From positions 1-10,303 of the forward strand of contig DVNG01000119.1 in assembly GCA_018714545.1 (NCBI GenBank): 10,303 nt of DNA, written 5' to 3'. A program made the position numbers and the translations under genes. Within the stretch, counting starts at the first letter, position 1. The number at the start of each line of letters is the position of its first letter. This DNA is from Limousia pullorum. GTDB taxonomy: Bacteria; Bacillota; Clostridia; Oscillospirales; Acutalibacteraceae. Below, piece by piece: positions 1-6,696 of the stretch. A model generated the notes under the pieces. That model saw only the letters and a list, made by a program, of their open reading frames with translations, was not told the DNA's origin and did no database searches.

Positions 1-105
1 CATAAAATCTTTACCCATGTGTTTTGCCCTTACGGTGCTTCCCGTAACAATTCCCAAAGTCTCAAACTGAACGCCGGGGATGAAATCTGTAGTAACCAGT
101 AACAT
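1..105 (-). CDS. YbjQ/UPF0145-family protein, N-terminal part (runs off the left edge)
   Basis: Thirty-five codons are visible on the minus strand, reading MLLVTTDFIPGVQFETLGIV and then TGSTVRAKHMGKDFM. This matches the start of the YbjQ / DUF74 (UPF0145) family: a short N-terminal strand, a conserved LGIVTG turn, then basic residues leading to a helix beginning around DF. The family is usually about 105 residues, so roughly two thirds lies outside the window. YbjQ proteins are small cytosolic proteins that form pentameric rings; their function is unsettled, although a heavy-metal-binding role has been proposed. The ATG is well supported by an AGGAGG Shine-Dalgarno (114-119 on the plus strand) 8 nt upstream. 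A near-consensus promoter lies just beyond it. Family assignment is by recognition of the N-terminus only. Confidence 0.8.
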   Translation of the reverse strand, partial: MLLVTTDFIPGVQFETLGIVTGSTVRAKHMGKDFM

Positions 106-141
106 ATGTATGTCCTCCTTTGGTTAAAAAATTACAGTTTG

Positions 142-170
142 ATTATAACATTTTTTTAATTTTTAGTCAA
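142..170 (-). promoter_or_regulatory. Sigma-A promoter of the YbjQ-type gene
   Basis: On the minus strand a -35 box TTGACT (170-165) is separated by exactly 17 bp from a consensus -10 TATAAT (147-142), with a TG extension one base upstream of the -10. The start point would be near 135, leaving a leader of about 30 nt that contains the AGGAGG ribosome site. It matches consensus at 11 of 12 hexamer positions. Confidence 0.85.
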
Positions 171-443
171 TATTGCGGAAAAATATAGCTGTGTTTTTTA
201 AAATAATATAAGCTTTGATTATATTTAGTTTTTGAGAAGCAGTAAAAAGCGGAAAACTTTGGAAAAAAACAGGGAGTTGGGTTAAAAGAAAACTGTAAAT
301 GCAGGATTTTTAATTTATTTATTCATTTTTATTTTTAAAAACTTAGAAAATTCAAGTATTTGTAAAATGTTTAATTTTAATTGAAAAATATATTGATTAT
401 TCCTGCATATGGTGGTACAATAACAAAGGGTAAAAACAAATTT
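171..443. other. AT-rich intergenic stretch before citrate synthase; no gene seen
   Basis: Between the YbjQ promoter and the citrate synthase start there is very AT-rich DNA with no credible reading frame, no strong inverted repeat and no convincing promoter. Weak TTGATT- and TAAAAT-like hexamers occur (for example 215-220 and 363-368) but none pair at 16-18 bp. The promoter for citrate synthase must be here, but I cannot place it. An in-frame TTG at 381 would extend the protein by 21 residues; it lacks a ribosome site and is not preferred. Confidence 0.5.
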
Positions 444-1820
444 ATGGGAGTGTTTGCAGTGCAGAACAGCTACAGCGATTTAATACCGGAAATTTTAGAA
501 TACAGTGAACTTTGTAAGAAAAACGGAAAGATTGACCCTGAGCTTTACAATAAATATGATGTAAAGAGAGGTCTTAGAGATAAAAACGGTAAAGGTGTTT
601 TGACAGGCCTTACCGAGATTTCAGAAATTAACGCCTTTGAAGTTGTGGACGGCAAAAGAGTTCCTATTGACGGCCAGCTTTTCTACAGAGGTTATAATAT
701 AAGCGATTTGGTAAACGGATTTATCAACGACAAGCATTTTGGCTTTGAAGAAATAACCTATTTGCTTCTTTTCGGCGAGCTTCCAAACAGGGAACAGCTT
801 AAAAAGTTTAACGAGCTTTTGGGTTACTACAGAACTCTTCCAAACAGCTTTGTAAGAGATATAATCATGAAAGCTCCAAGCCGTGATATTATGAATGCCC
901 TTTCAAGAGAGGTTTTGACACTTTATTCCTATGACCTTAAAGCCGACGACACTTCTATTGAAAACGTGTTAAGACAGTGCTTGCAGCTTATTGCACTTTT
1001 CCCTGTTTTGTCTGTTTACAGCTATCAGGCATACAACTACTACCACGACAATCAGAGCTTGTTCATACATTCTCCTCAGCCTAATCTTTCAACTGCGGAA
1101 AACTTTCTCCACATGCTCAGACCTGACAGCTCATACACAATGCTTGAAGCAAAGCTTCTTGATATGGCTTTGGTACTTCATGCAGAGCACGGCGGCGGTA
1201 ACAACTCCACCTTTACAACACACGTTGTAACAAGTTCAGGCACAGACACATATTCAGCCATTGCGGCGGCTTTGGGTTCACTTAAAGGCCCTAAGCACGG
1301 CGGCGCAAATGTTAAGGTTGTTCAGATGTTTGATGAAATCAAGGAAAATGTCAAGGACTTCCACGACTACGACGAGGTTGAAGCCTTTGTTTCAAAAATT
1401 CTCGATAAGGAAGCATTTGACAAAACCGGTCTTGTTTACGGTATGGGTCACGCAATCTATACAAAGAGCGACCCACGTGCAATGGTATTCAAGGGTTATG
1501 TTGAGAGCCTTTCCAAGGAAAAGGGCAAAGAGGATGAGTTTGCTCTTTATCAGAATGTTGAAAAGGCAGCAGAAAAGCTTATTTCCCAGCGCAGACATAC
1601 ATTCAAGGGCGTTTCTGCAAATATCGATTTGTACAGCGGCTTTGTTTACAGTATGCTCAATCTGCCACTTAAGCTTTATACACCGCTTTTTGCAATCGCA
1701 AGAGTTACAGGCTGGAGCGCACATAGAATTGAAGAACTGGTAAATCCAAGCAAGATTATCAGACCTGCTTATGAAAACGTACAGCCAAGACATGAGTATA
1801 AGTTAATGGACGAAAGATAA
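444..1820 (+). CDS. gltA: Citrate synthase (Si-type)
   Basis: Condenses acetyl-CoA with oxaloacetate to citrate, the entry to the oxidative branch of the TCA cycle. In clostridia this usually supplies 2-oxoglutarate and glutamate. From the ATG at 444 the protein has 458 residues, close to the family's usual length. The N-terminal block (KIDPELYNKYDVKRGLRD) is typical of clostridial/bacterial type-I enzymes. Catalytic residues are all present: His285 in GPKHGGAN, His336 in GMGHAIYTKSDPRA and Asp395 in NIDLYSG, matching pig His274, His320 and Asp375. The HAEHGGGN loop (His246-Asn253) lies before them. Start: the frame is open back to a TTG at 381, but that codon has no ribosome site and adds unconserved residues. 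ATG 444 has a weak AAAGGG 13 nt upstream. GTG 459 has GGGAG (446-450) at 8 nt and is a serious alternative, giving 453 residues. No terminator follows; the fluoride-switch promoter begins 10 bp after the stop. Confidence 0.95.
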   Translation: MGVFAVQNSYSDLIPEILEYSELCKKNGKIDPELYNKYDVKRGLRDKNGKGVLTGLTEISEINAFEVVDGKRVPIDGQLFYRGYNISDLVNGFINDKHFGFEEITYLLLFGELPNREQLKKFNELLGYYRTLPNSFVRDIIMKAPSRDIMNALSREVLTLYSYDLKADDTSIENVLRQCLQLIALFPVLSVYSYQAYNYYHDNQSLFIHSPQPNLSTAENFLHMLRPDSSYTMLEAKLLDMALVLHAEHGGGNNSTFTTHVVTSSGTDTYSAIAAALGSLKGPKHGGANVKVVQMFDEIKENVKDFHDYDEVEAFVSKILDKEAFDKTGLVYGMGHAIYTKSDPRAMVFKGYVESLSKEKGKEDEFALYQNVEKAAEKLISQRRHTFKGVSANIDLYSGFVYSMLNLPLKLYTPLFAIARVTGWSAHRIEELVNPSKIIRPAYENVQPRHEYKLMDER

Positions 1821-1830
1821 TTGTTTTATA

Positions 1831-1859
1831 TTGTAATTTATAAATAAATATGTTATTAT
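1831..1859 (+). promoter_or_regulatory. Sigma-A promoter of the fluoride-riboswitch transcript
   Basis: TTGTAA (1831-1836), 17 bp, then TATTAT (1854-1859) with a TG at 1851-1852 forming an extended -10 (TGTTATTAT). The start point would fall near 1866, immediately before the riboswitch aptamer. The same TGTTATTAT form appears in the rsmE promoter of this window. Confidence 0.7.
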
Positions 1860-1865
1860 AAAAGG

Positions 1866-1962
1866 GTAAGGGGAATGAAGTTCTCCCCGGGATAAATCCC
1901 GAACCGCAATTATTGCTGATGACTTCTGCGAAATTTCCACGCAGAAGTTGTCGGCTTTTTTT
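1866..1962 (+). promoter_or_regulatory. Fluoride riboswitch (crcB motif) with transcription-terminator expression platform
   Basis: The sequence matches the fluoride aptamer element by element. P1 is GGGGA (1870-1874) with UCCCC (1884-1888). Its loop carries AAUGAAGUUC, and GAAGU (1877-1881) can form the defining pseudoknot with ACUUC (1922-1926). A small extra hairpin GGGA/UCCC lies at 1889-1900. The conserved AACCGC (1902-1907) precedes a stem GCAAU/AUUGC (1906-1916), followed by CUGAUGACUUCUGC (1916-1929), which fits the family signature CUGAUGRC-n-YCURC. ACUUC is also the start of the terminator 5' arm, so the ligand-bound pseudoknot and the terminator exclude each other: fluoride binding should turn transcription on. 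Known members control fluoride exporters and Na+/H+ antiporters. Here the downstream gene is an antiporter relic. Identification is by pattern, without a covariance-model search. Confidence 0.92.
1915..1962 (+). terminator. Riboswitch-controlled intrinsic terminator
   Basis: A 16-bp stem pairs 1915-1930 with 1940-1955. The core is a perfect ACTTCTGCG/CGCAGAAGT, extended outward by wobble and Watson-Crick pairs to GC. A 9-nt loop closes it and seven T residues (1956-1962) follow. Its 5' arm includes the aptamer's pseudoknot strand, which is the regulatory overlap expected of an ON switch. Confidence 0.92.
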
Positions 1963-2014
1963 GTTTTATAATAATGTATAAAGCAGAAAGCTTGCCTGGA
2001 GCGGTAAAGGGATT

Positions 2015-2067
2015 CCAAAGGGACCACCGTCCCTTTGGCAGGAGGTTTGGAGGACAGAGTCCTCCAA
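2015..2067. repeat. Double-palindrome repeat element between riboswitch and antiporter relic
   Basis: Two compact hairpins lie side by side. The first is a 10-bp stem ccaaagggac/gtccctttgg (2015-2038) with a 4-nt loop. The second is a 9-bp stem ttggaggac/gtcctccaa (2047-2067) with a 3-nt loop. They are much more GC-rich than the flanking DNA, and neither is followed by a T-tract, so they are not terminators. The layout resembles the REP-like intergenic palindrome pairs scattered through many gut clostridial genomes. That is an inference, because only one copy is in this window. The element would lie inside the leader RNA, and the second hairpin ends right at the AAGGAG ribosome site (2066-2071). 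Confidence 0.6.
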
Positions 2068-2086
2068 GGAGAGGAGTTAAAATTTT

Positions 2087-2688
2087 ATGTTGAGAAGTTT
2101 GGCGTTAATTTTTCTTGTGGGTCTGCTTATGGGAAGTATTTTTAATAAATTGAAGCTTCCCTCACTGCTGGGCATGATAATAACCGGAATGATTTTAAGT
2201 CCCTATGCTTTAAATCTTCTTGACCCGTCAATTATGGGAATATCGGCTGATTTAAGGCAGGTGGCGCTGGTTGTAATTCTCACCAGAGCAGGTCTTTCGC
2301 TGAATATTGAGGATTTGAAAAAGGTGGGACGTCCGGCGATTTTGATGTGCTTTGTGCCTGCATGTTTTGAGATTGTAGGGGTAATGCTTATAGCCGTGCC
2401 GCTGCTTGGGTTTTCTGTTACGGAAGCCGCAATAATGGGAAGCGTGCTGGCGGCGGTTTCTGTTGCTTGCTTAAAACAAAGCTTGATAAAAAAGAGAGAG
2501 GCTTCTGCATGGTGGCTTATACACCAAAAGCCACAGTACAGGCGGCAATCGGCGGAGTGCCCCTTTCAATGGGTCTTGCCTGCGGAAACCAGGTTTTAGC
2601 CCTTGCGGTAATAGCAATACTTATAACAGCACCTTTCGGAGCTATCTGCATTGATAAGCTTTATAAAAGGCTTTTGAAAAAAGAATAA
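2087..2688 (+). pseudogene. Cation:proton antiporter (CPA family), internally deleted and frameshifted
   Basis: The first frame encodes 125 residues of a normal monovalent cation:proton antiporter N-terminus: hydrophobic helices, LKLPSLLGMIITGMILSPYAL, the LTRAGL helix (about 65-70), and MGSVLAAVS. After Ser125 (about 2461) it turns into an unrelated tail and stops at 2597-2599. From about 2455, another frame encodes the family's C-terminal end: LKTKLDKKER, then MVAYTPKATVQAAIGGVP and a last membrane helix ending at 2688. Family members are usually near 400 residues, so about 200 central codons, including most transport helices, are missing and the two remnants are out of frame. The 602-bp relic has a good ribosome site and sits under the fluoride riboswitch, so the original job was probably fluoride or cation stress relief. 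A functional transporter is very unlikely; an assembly error is the main alternative. Confidence 0.85.
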
Positions 2689-2700
2689 CACAATAAAAAC

Positions 2701-2735
2701 GCCATGCAGAAATAAAAACTGCATGGCATTTTATT
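2701..2735. terminator. Bidirectional intrinsic terminator between convergent genes
   Basis: A perfect 9-bp stem GCCATGCAG (2701-2709) / CTGCATGGC (2719-2727) has a 9-nt A-rich loop. It is followed by a T-rich run on the plus strand, and on the minus strand by the complement of the AAAAAC upstream. It can serve both the antiporter relic (plus) and the cimA operon (minus), whose stop lies at 2736. Confidence 0.88.
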
Positions 2736-4337
2736 TTAAACATTTACCGGAATAAGGGTGACTGCGTTGTCTACAGTGTCCTTTATGAGCTTGTACTCTA
2801 TGGACTCGGTGAGGGCAAGCCTTGAGGCGTCCACAACGTCGCCGGAAACTCCTATTGTTGTCCAGATACGCTTGCCGTCGGTGGAGGTTATCAAAACTCT
2901 TACCGGTGCGGCGGTGGCTTTTTTGCTCTCCATAACTCTAACTTTGTAATCGATAAGCCGCATTTTCACAAGGCTTGGGTAAAATACCTCAAGGGCGAAA
3001 CGCAGAGCCTTATCAAAGGCGTTGATAGGGCCGTTTCCCTCTGCCGCCATAAGCTGGGTTTTGTCGCCGACCTTTACCTTTACTGTGGCGGTGGCTGAAC
3101 ATCCCTCTTCGCAGGGTCTGCCTGTTACAATCTTATAATTGAGAAGCTCGAAAAAGTTCTTGTAAGCTCCCAGACAGCGGCGTATAAGCATTTCAAAGGA
3201 GCTGTCCGCACCCTCAAACTGATAGCCCTGAGCCTCAAGCTTTTTAAGCTCTTCCAAAACCTTGAGAGTTTCCGGACTGTCCTTTGTTATGTGAGGATTT
3301 ATTTTTTTAATTTCCTGCAAAACTGCACCACGTCCGGTTATTTCACTCATGAGAATTTTTCTTGTGTTTCCCACGGTTTCCGGACTTATATGTTCAAAGC
3401 TTCTGGGAAGCTTCAAAACTCCGTCGGCGTGCATACCTGCCTTGTGGGCAAAGGCGGCGGTTCCTGTGTAAGGCTCGTTTCTCTTTATGCTGATGTTGCA
3501 TATCTCCGCAATTTTTCTGGCGGACGGGGTAATCTTGGAAAGCTTTCCCTCTGGTATGCAGGTTTTGTTCATCTTTATGGTGAGATTTGGGATTATGGTG
3601 GAAAGGTTTGCGTTGCCGCATCTTTCGCCGAAGCCTAGATATGTTCCCTGAACGTGGGTAGCTCCGGCTTTTACCGCCATAACTGTGTTGGCAACAGCCA
3701 TACCCCTGTCGTTGTGGGTGTGTATTCCTATTTTATTAGGGAAAAGACTGTTCATTTCCTGACAGATTTCAAAAATTTCATCGGGGAAAGCTCCACCGTT
3801 TGTGTCGCAGAGTACAAGGGCGTCTGCGCCTGCGTCGTAGGCGGTCTGCAAAACCTTTACGGCGTATTCTTTGTTGTCCTTGTAGCCGTCGAAGAAATGC
3901 TCTGCGTCGAAGAAAACCTCTTTGCCTTTGTCTTTGAGATATTTTACCGTGTCGTATATCATGCTGAGATTGGTTTCACCGTCTGTAGCAAGGATTTCCG
4001 TCACGTGGAGAAGCCATGATTTTCCGAAAACCGCCACGGCTGAGGTTTCGGTATCCAAAAGAGCCTTTATGTTTTTGTCCTCTTCAACGGTTTTGTCCTT
4101 GCGCCTTGTGCTTCCGAATGCCACAAGGGTGGAATGTTTAAATTTTTTCTTGGTTTTAACCATTTCAAAAAATTCCATATCCTTGGGATTTGAAAAAGGG
4201 TTTCCCGCTTCTATGTAATCTATTCCCAAATTGTCAAGGGCGGTGGCTATAGCAAGCTTGTCCTGCAATGAAAATGAAATGCCCTCTCCCTGAGCTCCGT
4301 CACGGAGAGTGGAATCAAGTATTACAACTTTGTCCAT
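2736..4337 (-). CDS. cimA: (R)-citramalate synthase
   Basis: Condenses acetyl-CoA with pyruvate to (R)-citramalate, the first committed step of the threonine-independent route to 2-oxobutyrate and isoleucine. The 533 residues have the CimA layout: an N-terminal TIM-barrel (about 1-270), a linker region, and a C-terminal LeuA-type dimer/regulatory domain (about 395-533) that normally binds the feedback inhibitor. Visible motifs are LRDGAQGEGISF (metal ligand Asp13), HTHNDRGMA (metal ligands His206 and His208), GFGERCGNANL (235-245), and HKAGMHADGV in the linker. The DSTLRDGAQGEG start and length fit citramalate synthase better than 2-isopropylmalate synthase, whose typical start is TLRDGEQ. 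The ATG has GAGG 8 nt upstream. It is the last gene of the rsmE-mtnN-cimA operon, 57 bp after mtnN, and ends at the bidirectional terminator. Substrate choice is inferred from overall similarity. Confidence 0.93.
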   Translation of the reverse strand: MDKVVILDSTLRDGAQGEGISFSLQDKLAIATALDNLGIDYIEAGNPFSNPKDMEFFEMVKTKKKFKHSTLVAFGSTRRKDKTVEEDKNIKALLDTETSAVAVFGKSWLLHVTEILATDGETNLSMIYDTVKYLKDKGKEVFFDAEHFFDGYKDNKEYAVKVLQTAYDAGADALVLCDTNGGAFPDEIFEICQEMNSLFPNKIGIHTHNDRGMAVANTVMAVKAGATHVQGTYLGFGERCGNANLSTIIPNLTIKMNKTCIPEGKLSKITPSARKIAEICNISIKRNEPYTGTAAFAHKAGMHADGVLKLPRSFEHISPETVGNTRKILMSEITGRGAVLQEIKKINPHITKDSPETLKVLEELKKLEAQGYQFEGADSSFEMLIRRCLGAYKNFFELLNYKIVTGRPCEEGCSATATVKVKVGDKTQLMAAEGNGPINAFDKALRFALEVFYPSLVKMRLIDYKVRVMESKKATAAPVRVLITSTDGKRIWTTIGVSGDVVDASRLALTESIEYKLIKDTVDNAVTLIPVNV

Positions 4338-4394
4338 TTATCTCGCCTCTATCATTTTTATTTTTCCTCTAAAAGTTGTTTTTAGCAAATGTAA

Positions 4395-5090
4395 TTAAAT
4401 ATTTGATATGTATTCTTCAATAACCGCTATGGATTTTTCTGCGGCTGATTTGCAAAATTCCATGTAGTCTGTTCCCTCGTTGGATTTCAGGTCGTCGGAA
4501 ATGCTTCTCAGAATTGAGAAAGGAACACCGTTTCTGTAGCAAACCTGTCCGACGGATGCGCCCTCCATCTCACATGCCATTGCTTCAAAGGTTTTGCCGA
4601 TTTTAAGTCTTTCCTCAACATCGGAAATAAACTTGTCGCCGGAGGCTATAGCTCCTGTTAAAACGGTTGTGTTTTCAAGCTTTTTGCAGGCTGAAAGAAG
4701 TCTGTTTGTCACGTCCGGGTCGGAGGGGATGTAGATAAGATGTTCATCGTTAAAGCTTATCTGTCCCAAAGGGTCGCCCAAGGCTGTTATGTCCATGTCG
4801 TGCTGTAAAACCTTGTCGGAGATAACAATGTCACCTACGGAAAGCTTTTCGCTGAGAGAGCCTGCAACACCGCTGTTTACAATGGACTGGGGCTTGTATA
4901 AATCAATCATAATCTGGGTTGACATGGCGGCATTTACCTTGCCTATGCCGCATTCAGCCACAACAACGTCCTTGCCGTGGATTTTTCCCTTTGTAAACTC
5001 GATTTTTGCCACGGTTGTTTTTTCTATATCGCTCATCATATTTTTAATGCCGTCGGCTTCAATAGCCATGGCGCAGATAATTCCTGTCAT
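4395..5090 (-). CDS. mtnN: 5'-methylthioadenosine/S-adenosylhomocysteine nucleosidase
   Basis: Hydrolyses the adenine-ribose bond of MTA and SAH, removing by-products of polyamine synthesis and of SAM-dependent methylation. The 231 residues match the family length and show the nucleoside-phosphorylase-like fold motifs: MTGIICAMAIEADGI with Glu11 (water-activating Glu12 of E. coli), ECGIGKVNAA, SGVAGSLS, QHDMD (97-100), GAIASGDKFI, CEMEGASVGQVC with Glu176 (E. coli Glu174, ribose contact), and RSISDD with Asp199 (E. coli Asp197, leaving-group proton donor). The gene starts 15 bp after rsmE ends. Its AAAGGA ribosome site (5099-5103 region) lies against and slightly over the rsmE stop codon, so the two are almost certainly cotranscribed. 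A neighbouring SAM-using methyltransferase producing SAH gives a plausible metabolic link. Confidence 0.93.
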   Translation of the reverse strand: MTGIICAMAIEADGIKNMMSDIEKTTVAKIEFTKGKIHGKDVVVAECGIGKVNAAMSTQIMIDLYKPQSIVNSGVAGSLSEKLSVGDIVISDKVLQHDMDITALGDPLGQISFNDEHLIYIPSDPDVTNRLLSACKKLENTTVLTGAIASGDKFISDVEERLKIGKTFEAMACEMEGASVGQVCYRNGVPFSILRSISDDLKSNEGTDYMEFCKSAAEKSIAVIEEYISNI

Positions 5091-5105
5091 GTTAAAAATC
5101 CTTTC

Positions 5106-5840
5106 TCAATCCATATTTCCTGTTTCATACATAATTATTGTGAGAGCCGCCAAAGGTGCTGTTTCCGCACGCAAAATTCTTTTGCCAAGGGTAGCGGTGG
5201 TTCCTCCTGTTTTCAGAAACTCTGAAACCTCCTCAGGGTCGAAGCCGCCCTCGCTTCCTATGAAAATTCCCAGAGATTCAATGTCCTTAATTCCCGAATC
5301 GGAAATTTTTTCTCCGCCCTTTTCATAGAACAATATGTTTTTGCTGTTTTCTTTGCATTGCTCCAAGGCTTTTTTAAAGTCCAGAGGTTCGCCGATTTCA
5401 GGTATAATTCCTCTGTGGGACTGCATTGACGCCTGCTGGGCGATTTTCTGCCAGCGCTGGCACTTTTTCATAAGGCTTTTTTGGTCGGGTCGGGAAACAC
5501 AGCGTTTTGTAATAACCGGCACAATTTTGTAAACTCCAAGTTCAACTGCCTTTTGGATTATGGTGTCCATTTTGTCGCCTTTTGTAAGAGCCTGATAAAG
5601 TGTGACCTTTATTGAAGCCTCGTTTTTGCAGGGCTGGCTGTAGAGGATTTCCGCAGTTACAACGCCGTTTTGAATTGATGTTATTTTGCAGAAATGCTCC
5701 TGTTCATTGGAGTCGCAGACGGCGATTTCTTCACCTGCCGCCATTCTCAGAGAACGCTCTATATGGCGTCCGTCCTCTCCGTCGATTATAATGTTTGTTT
5801 CTTCCCTGTCCACAGGGCGGTCTATAAAAAATCTGGGCAT
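5106..5840 (-). CDS. rsmE: 16S rRNA (uracil(1498)-N(3))-methyltransferase
   Basis: Methylates N3 of U1498 in helix 44 of 16S rRNA, using SAM, in the assembled 30S subunit. The 244 residues are the usual length. The N-terminal part (1-70) is the PUA-like RNA-binding domain with MPRFF at the start and the HIERSLRMAAGEEI turn. The C-terminal part is the SPOUT methyltransferase with its trefoil-knot motifs: LTKGDKMDTIIQKAVELGV (86-103), RWQKIAQQASMQSHR (129-143), IGSEGGFDPEEV (194-205) and LGKRILRAETA (218-228). In many Firmicutes rsmE follows prmA, but here it is the first gene of the operon, with a promoter directly upstream. The ATG at 5840 has an AGAGGCAGG ribosome site 4-8 nt away. Confidence 0.95.
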   Translation of the reverse strand: MPRFFIDRPVDREETNIIIDGEDGRHIERSLRMAAGEEIAVCDSNEQEHFCKITSIQNGVVTAEILYSQPCKNEASIKVTLYQALTKGDKMDTIIQKAVELGVYKIVPVITKRCVSRPDQKSLMKKCQRWQKIAQQASMQSHRGIIPEIGEPLDFKKALEQCKENSKNILFYEKGGEKISDSGIKDIESLGIFIGSEGGFDPEEVSEFLKTGGTTATLGKRILRAETAPLAALTIIMYETGNMD

Positions 5841-5876
5841 AAAACCTGCCTCTTTTCTTAGAAAATTCTAACATAT

Positions 5877-5905
5877 ATAATAACAAAATTGAGAGTAAAT
5901 TGCAA
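5877..5905 (-). promoter_or_regulatory. Sigma-A promoter of the rsmE-mtnN-cimA operon
   Basis: On the minus strand, TTGCAA (5905-5900), 17 bp, then TATTAT (5882-5877) with the TG extension (TGTTATTAT). The start point is near 5870, about 30 nt upstream of the rsmE ATG. It lies back to back with the pncC promoter. Confidence 0.75.
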
Positions 5906-5915
5906 CCGAGCTTTC

Positions 5916-5944
5916 TTTCCCTTTTATCTCAAAAGGTGTATAAT
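5916..5944 (+). promoter_or_regulatory. Probable sigma-A promoter of pncC
   Basis: A consensus TATAAT at 5939-5944 has only a poor -35 candidate, TTTCCC (5916-5921), at 17 bp spacing. The start point would be near 5951, giving a very short leader that goes straight into the AAAGGAGGT ribosome site. The -10 is convincing and the -35 is weak. Confidence 0.55.
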
Positions 5945-5970
5945 GTATAAAAGCAAAGGAGGTCGGCTTT

Positions 5971-6519
5971 ATGAAAACCGAAAGAATAATAAACGAACAG
6001 TACGTTGATGAAAAATGCAGAGCCTACGGAATTTCACAGGATGAAATCCAGACAGAGCTTGTAAAAAAACTCACCCAAAAAGGAATAAAAATCTCAACAG
6101 CGGAAAGCTGTACAGGCGGCCTTGTTTCAAAAAAGATAACTGAGGTTTCAGGAGCTTCGGAAATATTTGAGTGCGGTGTGTGCTCCTACGCCAACGAGAT
6201 AAAAAACAGGGTTTTGGGCGTTGAAAATTCTGTTTTGGAAAAATACGGCGCAGTGTCCTATGAAACCGCCTGCCAAATGGCACAGGGCGTGAAAAACCTT
6301 GCAAAGGCACAGATTGGAATATCCACAACAGGAGTTGCAGGCCCTACAGGCGGAACCCCTGAAAAACCGGTGGGACTTGTATACATGGGAGTATGTGTAA
6401 ATGACAGCGTTTTTGCGGTGAGAGGTGAGTTTTTTAAAACCTCAGGAAGAGAAAATATAAGGGAAGCTGCGGCAAAAACGGTTTTGCTGTTGGCTTTTGA
6501 AGAGGTTTCAAAGCTATAA
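5971..6519 (+). CDS. pncC: Nicotinamide-nucleotide amidase, stand-alone CinA C-terminal domain protein
   Basis: Deamidates nicotinamide mononucleotide to nicotinate mononucleotide, returning the NMN made by NAD-dependent DNA ligase to NAD synthesis. The 182 residues consist of a short N-terminal helix (1-28) and one CinA-C domain (about 28-180); the N-terminal CinA/MoCF domain found in full-length CinA is absent. Motifs: ISTAESCTGGLVS with the nucleophile Ser46, CSYANEIKNR (71-80) with Tyr73 and Lys78 as the conserved polar partners, GAVSYETA (93-100), and the glycine-rich STTGVAGPTGG followed by TPEKPVGLVY (118-138). A near-perfect AAGGAGGT ribosome site lies 7 nt upstream. It is divergently transcribed from rsmE and appears monocistronic, with a hairpin 88 bp after the stop. 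Ascription to the amidase reaction follows the family; a regulatory role in competence is a historical name only. Confidence 0.92.
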   Translation: MKTERIINEQYVDEKCRAYGISQDEIQTELVKKLTQKGIKISTAESCTGGLVSKKITEVSGASEIFECGVCSYANEIKNRVLGVENSVLEKYGAVSYETACQMAQGVKNLAKAQIGISTTGVAGPTGGTPEKPVGLVYMGVCVNDSVFAVRGEFFKTSGRENIREAAAKTVLLLAFEEVSKL

Positions 6520-6567
6520 TTTCATAAGCATATTTTGGTGATATTGTAGAAAAAATACAAAAAGACT

Positions 6568-6595
6568 TGAATTTTATTTCGTTATATGGTAAAAT
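6568..6595 (+). promoter_or_regulatory. Candidate sigma-A promoter upstream of malQ
   Basis: TTGAAT (6568-6573), 16 bp, then TAAAAT (6590-6595) with TG at 6587-6588 (extended -10). The start point would be near 6602, so the transcript would begin directly with the 6607-6651 hairpin and continue into malQ. Confidence 0.5.
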
Positions 6596-6606
6596 TAACA
6601 AGCTTT

Positions 6607-6669
6607 GATTTTTCCCTTTTCTGATTTTTTAAAACTGAAAAGGGAAAAGTCTTTATTATATATTTTTTT
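6607..6669 (+). terminator. Hairpin with T-rich tail: pncC terminator or malQ leader attenuator
   Basis: A 15-bp stem pairs 6607-6621 with 6637-6651 (core TTTTCCCTTTTC/GAAAAGGGAAAA, one G-T wobble) around a 15-nt loop. It is followed by TTTATTATATATTTTTTT, an interrupted T-tract. It is the only terminator-like structure between pncC and malQ. It lies downstream of the candidate malQ promoter, so it may act as an attenuator or a 5' stabilising stem. Confidence 0.6.
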
Positions 6670-6696
6670 GCAATAACCGAAACGGAGCTGATATAA

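Noticed and set aside
1392..1793. 133-codon minus-strand reading frame inside citrate synthase
   Set aside because: Lies wholly opposite a gene with intact catalytic motifs, has no ribosome site and resembles no family; it is a shadow frame.
1803..2027. 74-codon minus-strand frame across the riboswitch
   Set aside because: It covers the fluoride aptamer and terminator, whose RNA structure explains the sequence; no family resemblance.
2467..2688. A separate 73-residue gene with a TTG start after the antiporter N-terminus
   Set aside because: Its residues are the C-terminal end of the same antiporter family and it has no ribosome site, so it is the second half of the broken gene.
4338..4394. 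Terminator or attenuator between mtnN and cimA
   Set aside because: The only inverted repeat is a 6-bp all-AT-type CTAAAA/TTTTAG stem without a following T-tract, too weak to act as a terminator.
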